64,000 nucleotides of DNA, from positions 1-64,000 of the forward strand of contig NZ_JAIQZJ010000005.1 of NCBI RefSeq assembly GCF_020073815.1, written 5' to 3'. Source of the stretch: Nocardioides mangrovi (lineage in GTDB: Bacteria; Actinomycetota; Actinomycetes; Propionibacteriales; Nocardioidaceae). Positions 17,343 through 25,387 of this stretch are shown piece by piece; positions within the stretch are counted from its first letter, which is position 1, and every line of letters starts with the position of its first letter. The position numbers and the translations under genes were made by a program. The notes beneath the pieces are model-generated. The model was not told the DNA's origin, did no database searches, and saw nothing but the letters and a program-made list of their open reading frames with translations.

Positions 17343-17745
17343 CCCAGACGCCTCCCGAGCCCACAAGGCAACCGAGTGTGTTGGCGACGACATCTGAGTA
17401 CGACGCCATCCGGTGAGGGAGCAGCAGGCCCTGAGTGAGTTCGACGGCGCCGGCGAGCAGGAAGCCAAACGCTGTCCAGTCCCGCCACGTCGTCCGCGGC
17501 CAGACGAGCGATCCGAGCAGCGAGACCGGTACCAGGATGAGGACGTTGGACAGAAACTCCGCTCGGACCTGAGTTGCCGTCGCTGGCGAGAAGCCGATGT
17601 CGCGACCGAGGTCGCGCAACCAGGATGCCATGGACGACTGGGTGCCCGACGTCGGTGCCAGCAGAGCGACGGCCAGGGCCGCGGAGTAGATGACGAGCGC
17701 GCCGGCGACCACCCGTCTCGCTCCCATGACGGGGAAGGTTGTCAC
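17302..17745 (-). CDS. VanZ-like membrane protein
   Basis: A 147-residue protein with about four membrane segments and the VanZ-family pattern: LAPTSG after the first helix, FLSNVLILVPVSLLG, then VELTQGLLLPHRMASYSDVVANTLGC with conserved E, Q, D and N-T-x-G. VanZ-like proteins confer low-level glycopeptide tolerance in enterococci, and most actinobacterial members have no known role. It overlaps the convergent exported-protein gene by 41 bases. Confidence 0.82.
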   Translation of the reverse strand: MTTFPVMGARRVVAGALVIYSAALAVALLAPTSGTQSSMASWLRDLGRDIGFSPATATQVRAEFLSNVLILVPVSLLGSLVWPRTTWRDWTAFGFLLAGAVELTQGLLLPHRMASYSDVVANTLGCLVGSGGVWVTRRLRRARTPSR

Positions 17746-17788
17746 AGGTCACGGAATGTGACGGCCGCCGCTCCGGTTGGTGGATGGC

Positions 17789-18262
17789 ATGAGCACCGGA
17801 GCCTGGATCGCCGTCGCCGCCGTGGCGGTCGCGCTCGCGGTCGGCACCTACCGACTGCTCACCGACGGCCGCTTCCGCGGCACGCGTTCGGTGGTTGAGG
17901 TGCGAGGAGCGTCAGCGACGAGCCTCGAAACCACCTCGCCGGACGATCAGAGCGTATGGACCGACGTCCAGGCTGCCATGCCGGACGCCGTCGCGGGCGA
18001 GCAGGCCACACTCGTCCAGTTCTCCTCCGCCTTCTGCGCGCCGTGTCGCGCCACCCGCCGGGTGCTGACCGAGGTCGCCGATCTCGTCCCTGGAGTCACC
18101 CACGTGGAGGTCGACGCCGAGCACCACCTGGAGCTGGTCCGACGACTCGGCGTCCTGCGGACGCCGACGACCCTCGTGCTCGACGGAGCCGGCAACGAGG
18201 TGACGCGGGCGACCGGGGCGCCCCGCAAGGAGCAGGTGCTCGCTGCCCTGGGCCGTGCGTGA
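17789..18262 (+). CDS. Membrane-anchored thioredoxin with repeat insertion
   Basis: A 157-residue protein with an N-terminal membrane helix (about 5-20), a linker, then a thioredoxin domain with CAPC (Cys83, Cys86) and a cis-Pro context LRTPTTLVLD. Residues about 35-48 (VVEVRGASATSLET) are encoded by a copy of the dispersed palindromic repeat inserted in frame between anchor and catalytic domain. It is the first gene of a thioredoxin/DUF4395/rhodanese/SseC cluster like the thiX-cysA2-sseC locus of mycobacteria. The start at 17789 is chosen over 17777 because the latter only adds MVDG. Confidence 0.85.
   Translation: MSTGAWIAVAAVAVALAVGTYRLLTDGRFRGTRSVVEVRGASATSLETTSPDDQSVWTDVQAAMPDAVAGEQATLVQFSSAFCAPCRATRRVLTEVADLVPGVTHVEVDAEHHLELVRRLGVLRTPTTLVLDGAGNEVTRATGAPRKEQVLAALGRA
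17890..17935 (+). repeat. Palindromic repeat copy 2, inside thioredoxin gene
   Basis: A full-length copy (GGTGGTTGAGGTGCGAGGAG ... GAGCCTCGAAACCACC) lying wholly inside the thioredoxin coding region. It is read GTG GTT GAG GTG CGA GGA GCG ... AGC CTC GAA ACC, with no stop. Confidence 0.9.
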
Positions 18263-18304
18263 TGTCCACATCGTGGATGAGCGTTCCGAATCGTGAGACG
18301 CCGA

Positions 18305-18335
18305 TTGTCGGGCACCCGGTCGGGGTCCCTACGCT
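18305..18335 (+). promoter_or_regulatory. Promoter of the leader peptide and DUF4395 operon
   Basis: TTGTCG at 18305-18310 and TACGCT at 18330-18335 are separated by 19 bases. The -10 box ends 7 bases before the ATG of the leader peptide, so transcription should start at or next to that ATG. Confidence 0.55.
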
Positions 18336-18342
18336 GGGCGAC

Positions 18343-18420
18343 ATGTCCTCGACCCTGCTGACCCGCCGCCGCGCAGTGGACCACTGCCGCGTGCGCTCGT
18401 CGCTCTGTCGAATGCGCTGA
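18343..18420 (+). CDS. Leaderless Cys-containing leader peptide (uORF)
   Basis: A 25-residue ORF with the sequence pattern MSSTLLTRRRAVDHC...SSLCRMR, located between the thioredoxin and DUF4395 genes and 116 bases before the latter. It has two Cys codons, an Arg-rich core and no Shine-Dalgarno, but a -10 box 7 bases upstream. Short leaderless ORFs containing Cys codons are known in mycobacteria to act as cysteine-responsive attenuators in front of the DUF4395-cysA2-sseC genes, and RR..VD..R.....C leader peptides recur before actinobacterial sulfur genes. I infer the same role here. Confidence 0.72.
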   Translation: MSSTLLTRRRAVDHCRVRSSLCRMR

Positions 18421-18447
18421 CGCGGTCGCGCCTCTTATCTCTACTGA

Positions 18448-18461
18448 ATTAGTCGACTAAT
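18448..18461. promoter_or_regulatory. Perfect palindrome ATTAGTCGACTAAT, candidate operator
   Basis: A 14-base perfect palindrome, extended imperfectly by CTGA on the left and CTCAG on the right. It lies between the leader peptide stop and the DUF4395 start, in the only A/T-rich stretch of this leader. It resembles the dyads bound by small winged-helix repressors, but no regulator is identified. It could also be part of a second promoter. Confidence 0.45.
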
Positions 18462-18536
18462 CTCAGGACGGGAGCCGCCATCCGGGCGGTGCGCGACCTC
18501 GTGTCGCCCCCACTCGCATCCGTCCGCAGGAGAGAC

Positions 18537-18998
18537 ATGTCCACGACCACCACGCACCACGCGCCCATCGCCGGCGCCGGCATCGACCCGCGCGGTCCGC
18601 AGGCCGCTGCCGCGATCACCGCGGTGGTCCTCGTCGTCGTGCTGCTGCTCGCCCCGTCCGCGCTCGGCGTCGCGCTGCTCGCAGCCCAGGCGGTCGTCTT
18701 CGCGGTCGGCTCGACCCGCGGCGTGCAGCACACGCCCTACTCCTGGCTGTTCCGCCGCCTGATCCGGCCGCGGCTCGCGCCGCCCGCAGAGCTCGAGGAC
18801 CCGGCTCCGCCGCGGTTCGCCCAGACGGTCGGCCTCGTCTTCGCGGTGATCGGCCTGGTCGGGTTCGGGTCGGGCGTCGACCTGCTCGGCCAGGTGGCGA
18901 CGGCCTTCGCGCTCGTCGCGGCCCTCCTCAATGCGGTCTTCCGGTTCTGCCTCGGCTGCGAGATGTACCTGCTCCTCAAGCGCGCGACCGCGCGCTGA
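18537..18998 (+). CDS. DUF4395 membrane protein
   Basis: A 153-residue protein with about four membrane segments. It has the DUF4395 signature features: an N-terminal DPRGPQ(A)AA motif, SWLFRRLIRPRL, and a Cys-bearing C-terminal helix FRFCLGCEMYLLL. DUF4395 proteins sit next to thiosulfate sulfurtransferases, and a role in sulfur-compound transport or redox handling is proposed but not settled. The ATG at 18537 is preceded by AGGAGA. It is followed 48 bases later by the rhodanese gene. Confidence 0.85.
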   Translation: MSTTTTHHAPIAGAGIDPRGPQAAAAITAVVLVVVLLLAPSALGVALLAAQAVVFAVGSTRGVQHTPYSWLFRRLIRPRLAPPAELEDPAPPRFAQTVGLVFAVIGLVGFGSGVDLLGQVATAFALVAALLNAVFRFCLGCEMYLLLKRATAR

Positions 18999-19046
18999 CC
19001 ACAGACCCCGCGCCCCTTCCTCGGCGCACAAGAAAGGTAGAAGCAC

Positions 19047-19895
19047 ATGACCCGCGAGAACTCCCTCGTCACCGCCCAGTGGGTGGAGGACCACCTGGAC
19101 GACCCGAAGGTGGTGCTGATCGAGGTCGACGAGGACACCACGGCCTACGACAAGGGCCACATCAAGGGCGCCATCAAGCTCGACTGGACGACCGACCTGC
19201 AGGACCAGGTCCGCCGCGACTTCGTCAACAAGGCGCAGTTCGAGGCCCTGCTCTCCGAGCGCGGCGTCGCCAACGACGACACCGTCGTCCTCTACGGCGG
19301 CAACAACAACTGGTTCGCCGCCTACGCCTACTGGTACTTCAAGCTCTACGGCCACCAGGACGTCAAGCTCCTCGACGGTGGCCGCAAGAAGTGGGAGCTC
19401 GACTCCCGTGAGCTGACCGACGAGGCCCCGGGCCGCGCCGCTACGTCGTACACCGCGCAGGAGCAGGACGCCTCGATCCGCGCCTTCCGCGACGAGGTCG
19501 TCGCCGCGATCGGCACCCAGAACCTCGTCGACGTTCGCAGCCCCGACGAGTACGCCGGCCGCCTCCTCGCCCCGGCCCACCTCCCGCAGGAGCAGGCGCA
19601 GCGCGCGGGGCACATCCCGACCGCGGCGAGCGTCCCGTGGAGCAAGGCCGCCAACGACGACGGCACCTTCAAGTCCGACGACGAGCTCAAGGAGATCTAC
19701 ACCGAGGCCGGCGTCGACTGGGGCAAGGACACCATCGCCTACTGCCGCATCGGCGAGCGCTCCTCGCACACCTGGTTCGTGCTCAAGGAGCTGCTCGGCC
19801 AGGCGAACGTGAAGAACTACGACGGATCGTGGACCGAGTACGGCTCCCTCGTCGGAGTTCCGGTCGCGCTGGGCGACGAGCGCGGCGAGGCCTGA
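19047..19895 (+). CDS. Thiosulfate sulfurtransferase (two-domain rhodanese)
   Basis: A 282-residue protein of the CysA2/SseA type that transfers sulfane sulfur from thiosulfate to an acceptor. The N-terminal rhodanese domain is inactive (VVLYGGNNNWFA lacks the Cys). The C-terminal domain has the active loop CRIGERSSH with Cys233. The neighbours DUF4395 and SseC are the conserved partners, and the group is thought to feed sulfur for cofactor or tRNA thiolation and to respond to cysteine starvation. The ATG at 19047 follows an AAAGGTAG box. Confidence 0.93.
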   Translation: MTRENSLVTAQWVEDHLDDPKVVLIEVDEDTTAYDKGHIKGAIKLDWTTDLQDQVRRDFVNKAQFEALLSERGVANDDTVVLYGGNNNWFAAYAYWYFKLYGHQDVKLLDGGRKKWELDSRELTDEAPGRAATSYTAQEQDASIRAFRDEVVAAIGTQNLVDVRSPDEYAGRLLAPAHLPQEQAQRAGHIPTAASVPWSKAANDDGTFKSDDELKEIYTEAGVDWGKDTIAYCRIGERSSHTWFVLKELLGQANVKNYDGSWTEYGSLVGVPVALGDERGEA

Positions 19896-19904
19896 CCAAC
19901 GTCC

Positions 19905-20176
19905 CGGTGGTTGAGGAGGTTGCGCAGCAACCGTCTCGAAACCACCACCCACAGAACGAACCCGGTGGTTGAGGTGCCAGGCGCGCCAGCGCCGATGGAA
20001 TCCGGTGGTTGAGGTGTGAGGCGCGCTAGCGCCGAGCCTCGAAACCCGGCAACCCGCCCAAGACCCCCACTGCTCACAACGGAAGACAACTCGGGCGGCG
20101 GCGCAACCCGCGCCGCCGCCCGCAAGACCCGGTGGTCGAGGTGTGAGGCGTGCTGACGCCGAGCCTCGAAGCCACC
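19905..20176 (+). repeat. Cluster of four palindromic repeat copies (3-6)
   Basis: Copies at 19905-19948, 19964-20002, 20004-20047 and 20131-20176, all in the same orientation. The first is a variant with GAGGTTGCGCAGCAACCG in the middle, the second lacks its right end, and the third has a perfect inner GGCGCGCTAGCGCC hairpin. They fill most of the gap between the rhodanese and sseC genes and would form several hairpins in the mRNA between the two cistrons. Confidence 0.85.
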
Positions 20177-20205
20177 TCCACAGCTCGAACGAAGGAACAG
20201 AGAAC

Positions 20206-20502
20206 ATGTGCGGAGCAACTGAGGGCGGCCTCTCCCTCGACGGGATCGACGTCGCCAAGGAGGCCATCGTCCAGGGTCAGGTCGTCCGTGACGGCCAGCC
20301 GGTCGGCAACGCCTACGTCCGGCTGCTCGACCGGACTGGTGAGTTCACCGCCGAGGTTCCCACGTCCGCGACCGGGCACTTCCGGTTCTTCGCCGGCGAC
20401 GGTGAGTGGACGCTGCGCACCCTCGCGCCCAAGGCAGATCCGGTTGACAAGAAGGTCCACGCGTCCGTCGGATCGGTTGCCGAGGTCGTCGTCGCTCTCT
20501 GA
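20206..20502 (+). CDS. sseC: SseC-like DUF1416 protein
   Basis: A 98-residue protein starting MCGATEGGLSLDG, the diagnostic N-terminus of the DUF1416/SseC family. The remainder is a single beta-sandwich domain (VQGQVVRDGQPVGNAYVRLL ... TLRTLAPKADPVDK). It is the constant partner of CysA2-type sulfurtransferases, and its molecular role is not known. It is separated from the rhodanese gene by 310 bases of repeat sequence, which may lower its expression relative to the upstream genes. Confidence 0.88.
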   Translation: MCGATEGGLSLDGIDVAKEAIVQGQVVRDGQPVGNAYVRLLDRTGEFTAEVPTSATGHFRFFAGDGEWTLRTLAPKADPVDKKVHASVGSVAEVVVAL

Positions 20503-21026
20503 CAGCGCGACCACGTCCAGACGCGGACGACGCGTAGGGCATTGTCGGGGTTCGAGTGCGCGGGCGATGCTCGCCCTGGGTGACCTGAGGCCGTCCGTTC
20601 GTGCCCAGAGTGCGTCGGCGTGGCCGGTGGGATCGTCCTCCGATCTGCTGGGTCGACCTCGCAAGAGTTAACCTCTCCGTGACCCATTCGTCCTCGGCCG
20701 ATTCGTGCTGGCAACTAGGGTTTCCATTCGGCCGCGAGAGGGCGGGTTGCCCGCGGCCGTTCCCATGCGGCTTGGCCGCAACAATCGATGGCGGGGGTTA
20801 CGGAACGTGATGGAGGTCTCGGTGTGTGGGCGCGACACCGCGCGCGAGGCCATCGGTCGAAGGAATCGCCGCGCGCTCCGAGAGCCGGCCTGCGCCGAGC
20901 GTTCCACGAGCAGGCGTTCGGCGCCGTCGCCAGCAGGGACAGCGGCGTGGCGCTCGCTCGAGTGGTCGCCATGCGAAGGTCGGGCATGACGCTCACGTCC
21001 GTCCGCGATCGGCGAGCGGCCCGTCC
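20503..21026. other. Long intergenic leader before exopolysaccharide operon
   Basis: A gap of 524 bases in which I recognise no gene. A TAGGGT box at 20716-20721 could be the -10 element of the rightward operon, which would give a 5' leader of about 300 bases. Short open frames here have no family resemblance. No known riboswitch consensus was recognised. Confidence 0.4.
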
Positions 21027-22112
21027 ATGACCAGCGTCGTCCACCTCGCTGAGCCGAGCAACGGGGGCGTTCCGGCCGTGATGGCCGCGATCGCCATTGC
21101 CCAGCATCAGGCGGGCATGCAGGTCACGGTTGTCGGTCATCCGAGCTCGGACCAGCGGGCCCGCGTCATCGAGTCCGGGGTCGACTACGTCGACCTGCCC
21201 TTCACCGACCTGCGACTCGCTGGCAAACACGCTCGGCTGATACGCGACCGTTCGCGGAACGCCGACCTGATGCACTTCCACAGCTCACGCGCGGGCCTAT
21301 TTCGCGCGGCTCTTTTCCTCGGCCGGAGGAAAGCCGTCGTGGAGTTCTCCCCGCATGGCTGGGGGTGGCTGGCGGCGCCTCGCCTGGTGCGGTGGCCGTA
21401 CAAGCGCGTGGAGCGCCTGCTGAAGAGGGTCACCGATCACTTCCACCTGCTCGGGCACAACGAGGTGGAGGAAGCCCGTCGCAACATCGGCCTCAAAGCA
21501 ACCGAATACACCGTGATCGGGAACGGAGTTGACACCGACGCATTCTCACCGGGCGAAGGGAAGCGTGCAGGAGGGGACGACGGCTTGGAGATCCTGTGCG
21601 TCGGCCGTCTTTGTCGGCAGAAGGGCCAAGATCTCCTGATTCGAGCCATCGCCGAACTCGGGCCGGTCCTGCAGCACCGGATTCGGTTGACCCTGATCGG
21701 CGCGGGCCCGGACGAGCAGGAGCTGCGTGCCCTGGCCAGCGAGTTCGACATCAACGTGGGCTTCCTCGGGCACCGGACCAACCTGGTGGAGGACTACCGC
21801 CGAGCCGACATCATCGTGCTGCCCAGTCGATGGGAGGGCGTCCCTCTCGTCGCGATGGAGGCGATCTCCTGCGGAGCTGCCGTGCTGCTGACCGAGCCCG
21901 CCTCAGATCCAGGCTTGCGTCCTTTCGTGCGGACCTGCCAGCCGACGGCCTCGGACATCAGTACGGTGTTGGGCGAACTGATCCGTGATCCGATCGCGCG
22001 CAAGGAGCTCCGGGGGCGTGCACTCTCGGCGCGAGCTGAGATGGACCAACGAGCTGCACTTCAGGGCCACGTTCGGCTCACCAACGTCCTTGTCTGGGGT
22101 GCTGCCTCATGA
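21027..22112 (+). CDS. GT4-family glycosyltransferase
   Basis: A 361-residue GT-B glycosyltransferase. The N-terminal acceptor domain begins MTSVVHLAEPSNGGVPAVM. The C-terminal nucleotide-sugar domain has LEILCVGRLCRQKGQDLLI and the family motif PSRWEGVPLVAMEAISCG with the E-x7-E pair. It probably adds one sugar to a lipid-linked repeat unit. It is the first gene of a five-gene operon and overlaps the next by 4 bases (ATGA). The ATG at 21027 is chosen because the frame upstream lacks family sequence. Confidence 0.88.
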   Translation: MTSVVHLAEPSNGGVPAVMAAIAIAQHQAGMQVTVVGHPSSDQRARVIESGVDYVDLPFTDLRLAGKHARLIRDRSRNADLMHFHSSRAGLFRAALFLGRRKAVVEFSPHGWGWLAAPRLVRWPYKRVERLLKRVTDHFHLLGHNEVEEARRNIGLKATEYTVIGNGVDTDAFSPGEGKRAGGDDGLEILCVGRLCRQKGQDLLIRAIAELGPVLQHRIRLTLIGAGPDEQELRALASEFDINVGFLGHRTNLVEDYRRADIIVLPSRWEGVPLVAMEAISCGAAVLLTEPASDPGLRPFVRTCQPTASDISTVLGELIRDPIARKELRGRALSARAEMDQRAALQGHVRLTNVLVWGAAS

Positions 22113-23290
22113 CGCTGGTCGCAGTGGAGCCTCCTCAGACTCGCACCCGGCCCGGCCAGACCTGGTTCTTCCTCGCCACGGCCCTGGTTGCGGTCCAGCC
22201 CTCGTCGCCGACCGGCAAGGGCGCGGTCCTGGCGCTGTCGGACGTGTTCCTCGCGGTCGCGATCCTCGCCAACGTCCGCGGTCTGCCACGCTGCCCGAGG
22301 GCCATGCGGGTGCCGATGGCCTTGATGGCTGGGGCTCTCATCGTGGGCTGGTTTCACACCGCAGCCTTCGGCGAATTCTCGACACTCACGTGGGCGACGA
22401 CGCGACTCGGCGGATTCTTCATCCTGGCCGCATATCTGTTCTTCGCCTACTTCTACGGTAACGATCGCGAATTCGTCAGAACTTCGCTCCGCGCCTTCGT
22501 ATACACGACGACTGTCGTCAACGTGTTGCTTCTCGAGAGCCTGCCGACCCATGCGCTGATGGCATCTTTTCTGCCGGTGAAGTTTCAGTCGCGACTCTCC
22601 GGTGGGCTCTACGACCCGAACGCCAACGGGGCGGCACTGGCATGCTGCTTCCTGCTGGTCGTCTTCGGCGGATCGCTGGTCTCCCGACGCGTTCTCGTCC
22701 GCGGAGTCCTGTCCATCGTGCTCGCGTATTGCCTGCTCGAGACCTTTTCCCGCGGCGCTCTGGTGGACGTCGGTGCGGCGGTCCTCTTCATCGCGTTGAT
22801 CTCCCTCAGGCGCCGTCCGAGCATCATCCTGGGTGCTGCATTCCTGGGTGTTGCGGTCTTCGCGCTCTTCGATGCTGCCGGTGTCATCGCCACTGTCAGC
22901 CAGAACCTGTCGGAGCGACCGTCCAGCTCGCTCGACAACAGGTTCTTCTACGTCGAGGACGCGCTCCGTGCCTTCTATCACGACCCGTTCTTCGGAACCG
23001 GTCTGGGATCAGCCACTCACCGCAATGGCGCCGTGGTGCATTTCTCGTTCTTCTGGCTTCTGGGCGACGTCGGCATTGTCGGGGCCTTAGGGTTCGCGGG
23101 TTTCGCGGTGGTCAACATCATGACCGCGATGAGGCTGACGATCAGTCGTCTGCAACTGGGCATCGCAGGGGCGCTCATCGCCGAACTGGTTGCCTCGTTC
23201 AGCTGCGAGTCGATGTATCAGCGTCATTGGTGGATCCTGTTGGGCTTCGGCCTAGCCGTGTTGGACCAGTCGAAACGAGGGCGAGAATGA
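22109..23290 (+). CDS. O-antigen polymerase/ligase-like membrane protein (Wzy)
   Basis: A 393-residue polytopic protein with about ten membrane segments. The Wzy_C/O-antigen-ligase region is visible as ETFSRGALVDVGAAV and, after a periplasmic loop, DALRAFYHDPFFGTGLGSAT...NGAVVHFSFFWLLGDVG, the usual HN-type loop. It probably polymerises undecaprenyl-linked repeat units outside the membrane. It overlaps both neighbours by 4 bases, which implies translational coupling. Confidence 0.82.
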   Translation: MTLVAVEPPQTRTRPGQTWFFLATALVAVQPSSPTGKGAVLALSDVFLAVAILANVRGLPRCPRAMRVPMALMAGALIVGWFHTAAFGEFSTLTWATTRLGGFFILAAYLFFAYFYGNDREFVRTSLRAFVYTTTVVNVLLLESLPTHALMASFLPVKFQSRLSGGLYDPNANGAALACCFLLVVFGGSLVSRRVLVRGVLSIVLAYCLLETFSRGALVDVGAAVLFIALISLRRRPSIILGAAFLGVAVFALFDAAGVIATVSQNLSERPSSSLDNRFFYVEDALRAFYHDPFFGTGLGSATHRNGAVVHFSFFWLLGDVGIVGALGFAGFAVVNIMTAMRLTISRLQLGIAGALIAELVASFSCESMYQRHWWILLGFGLAVLDQSKRGRE

Positions 23291-24183
23291 GCCAGATCTT
23301 CGTCGGCGGGGCCGCCAGATCTGGGACGACCGTCTTCGCCACCCGACTAGGCGGGTACCTCGCGAGCTCGGTGCTTCCAGAGGCATACTTCCTCGGCCCC
23401 ACCCTGCTCTCGGTCGCCACGGGCGCTCCCTTCGCAGGATTCGACCCGGCGTGGAGGCTCCGCACATGGGAGCTGAGCGACGCCGACTTCAACTCGGTCC
23501 AAGCGGCGCCCGATGTCGTGGAGGCCTGGTCGAGGGCGCTCCGCGCCAAGGGCGTCGACCCCCTTGGCTCATGGATCGAGCACAGCCCCCACAACATGCG
23601 GTATTGCGCCACCCTCCTTCGGGCATTCCCGGATGCGCACTTCGTCCACCTGGTTCGAGATGGACGTGCCGTCGGAGCATCGCTGCGGCGCACCGACTTC
23701 GGCCCGCACGTCTCGACGGCGGTTGCCCGTTGGTGGATCGAGTCGGTCGCCATGGGTCTTGCGGCCGAGCGACTTTTCCCGGATCGCGTCCGCCTCGTGC
23801 GGTTTGAGGACTTTCTGGCCGATTCCGAGGGCGTCGTTGGCGGCCTTGCGGACGCGTTCGGGCTGGACACTTCTTCGCACACGGTGGCTAACCCGGTCTC
23901 GCCAGTCGGTTCGTACACGAGGCGCCACCACAGTCTCGTCGACGGCGAGATTCGCCCGGAGCGGGGCTCCGGTTGGCAGTCGGAGGTCTCGGACGCCTGG
24001 GTCAGGCGATTCGAGCGGGTCGCCGGGCCGATGCTCGATGCTTTCGGGTACGAGCTGGTGCACCCACCCCAAGAGTCGCCGGGCCAGGTGTCCCGGGTCG
24101 TCGATCCGATGATCGACGGTGTCGTCCAGTTGGGGGTCAAGGCGCCTCGGCGGCGTCTTCGACGGTGGCGACATGCCCGTTGA
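23287..24183 (+). CDS. PAPS-dependent sulfotransferase family protein
   Basis: A 298-residue protein with the P-loop-like 5'-phosphosulfate site GGAARSGTT at residues 7-15, the 3'-phosphate region HLVRDGRAVGASLRR and a later RFEDFLADSEG, the order of sulfotransferase family members. It would move sulfate from PAPS to a sugar hydroxyl. It lies inside the polysaccharide operon between the polymerase and the flippase, so a glycan substrate is likely. The genes for PAPS synthesis lie 2.5 kb (CysND) and 10 kb (CysC) downstream. Confidence 0.88.
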   Translation: MSQIFVGGAARSGTTVFATRLGGYLASSVLPEAYFLGPTLLSVATGAPFAGFDPAWRLRTWELSDADFNSVQAAPDVVEAWSRALRAKGVDPLGSWIEHSPHNMRYCATLLRAFPDAHFVHLVRDGRAVGASLRRTDFGPHVSTAVARWWIESVAMGLAAERLFPDRVRLVRFEDFLADSEGVVGGLADAFGLDTSSHTVANPVSPVGSYTRRHHSLVDGEIRPERGSGWQSEVSDAWVRRFERVAGPMLDAFGYELVHPPQESPGQVSRVVDPMIDGVVQLGVKAPRRRLRRWRHAR

Positions 24184-25387
24184 GAGGGTGCCTGGCGTCA
24201 GGAACAGGTGGAACACGCCTCTACTGCTGCTGGATCAGGGAATCTCCAGCGGGTCCAACTTCGCGGCGAGCGTTCTCGCCGTCCGCGCAGCAGACGGTGC
24301 TGAGTTCGCGAATGCGGGAATCGCACTTATCCTCGTCCGCCTGACGATCGGCGTCTCTCGCAGCTGGTCATGCGAGGCCTCCGTGACCTACTCGGTCGAC
24401 CTCTCGAACGTTCCCGCTGAGGTGGGCCGCTCCGCCCGAACCGCCGCCGTCGGCTCCCTGGTCCTGGCTCTCGCCTCGCTTGCGGTCCTCGCTGCGTCCG
24501 GAGCACTCTCCTGGGGGACTGGCCTGTTCGTCGTGATCGGCGGTATCGCGATGAGCGTGGGAGAAGCGGCGCGCGCGACTTCGATCCTCTGCCGACGCAT
24601 GGTTCCGGCACTTTGGTACGACGTCATCTGGACCGTTGCGATGGTGGGCTTGATGATCGGCCTCCGTCCGCACTCGCCTGAGGGTGTGCTCCTCATCTGG
24701 GCGGGAAGCTCGATCGTCGCGCTGCTGGTCTTCAGTCGTGCGCTCGGTCATCGCCCGCCGCCGTCCGGACCCTCCGTCCGGCAGCGCCTGGGGCTCGCCA
24801 TGGAGGCGATGGCCGACCGCGGGGGAAGCCAGGTTGCGACGCTGATCCTGGCGACGGGGCTGCCGGCAACCATGTCGGCCGGCTTCACCGCTGCCCGCAA
24901 TCTACTGGCGCCGCTGAACCCCATCGCCATCGCGGTCTTCAACTTGGCGTTTCCGGCGAGCCGGGACGCAGAGGCCGCTGCTCGAGGACGTCTGATCGTG
25001 CAAAACGTCGTGGTCATCTCTGGCGGGGTGGCGCTGGTCTGCCTGGGGATCCAGCTGGCTCCGCGGGATGTCATGGTCGCGGTGGCCGGCCCGACCTGGG
25101 ACTCCGCAAAGGAGTTCGTGCTCCCCGTGAGTCTGTCCTACGCCGCCATGTTGTACGTCCAGGCTGCCTCCAGTGTTGCGCGGGGTGCCGGGCTCGCACG
25201 CGAGGTCCGCGTAAGTCGCCTCATTGCCGCAGGTTTGGGATTCTTCCCGAGCTTGGCGGTATTTTTCCTGGCCAGCCCGGGGGTCGCTCTCGTGGTGGTC
25301 GTTTCGGCTATCGCTTTTCTCGGTTCACTGCAGTTCGTCGTATTCACCTGGAATATGGTCACTTCGAAGGGTTTGATGAGAGTATGA
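24173..25387 (+). CDS. Wzx-like polysaccharide flippase
   Basis: A 404-residue protein, almost entirely hydrophobic, with about twelve membrane segments in the MVF/polysaccharide-exporter style (AARNLLAPLNPIAIAVFNLAFPA). It probably flips the lipid-linked repeat unit. The sequence is diverged and the call rests mainly on topology and position. The ATG at 24173 overlaps the sulfotransferase gene by 11 bases, and the end overlaps the next gene by 4. Confidence 0.72.
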   Translation: MPVERVPGVRNRWNTPLLLLDQGISSGSNFAASVLAVRAADGAEFANAGIALILVRLTIGVSRSWSCEASVTYSVDLSNVPAEVGRSARTAAVGSLVLALASLAVLAASGALSWGTGLFVVIGGIAMSVGEAARATSILCRRMVPALWYDVIWTVAMVGLMIGLRPHSPEGVLLIWAGSSIVALLVFSRALGHRPPPSGPSVRQRLGLAMEAMADRGGSQVATLILATGLPATMSAGFTAARNLLAPLNPIAIAVFNLAFPASRDAEAAARGRLIVQNVVVISGGVALVCLGIQLAPRDVMVAVAGPTWDSAKEFVLPVSLSYAAMLYVQAASSVARGAGLAREVRVSRLIAAGLGFFPSLAVFFLASPGVALVVVVSAIAFLGSLQFVVFTWNMVTSKGLMRV

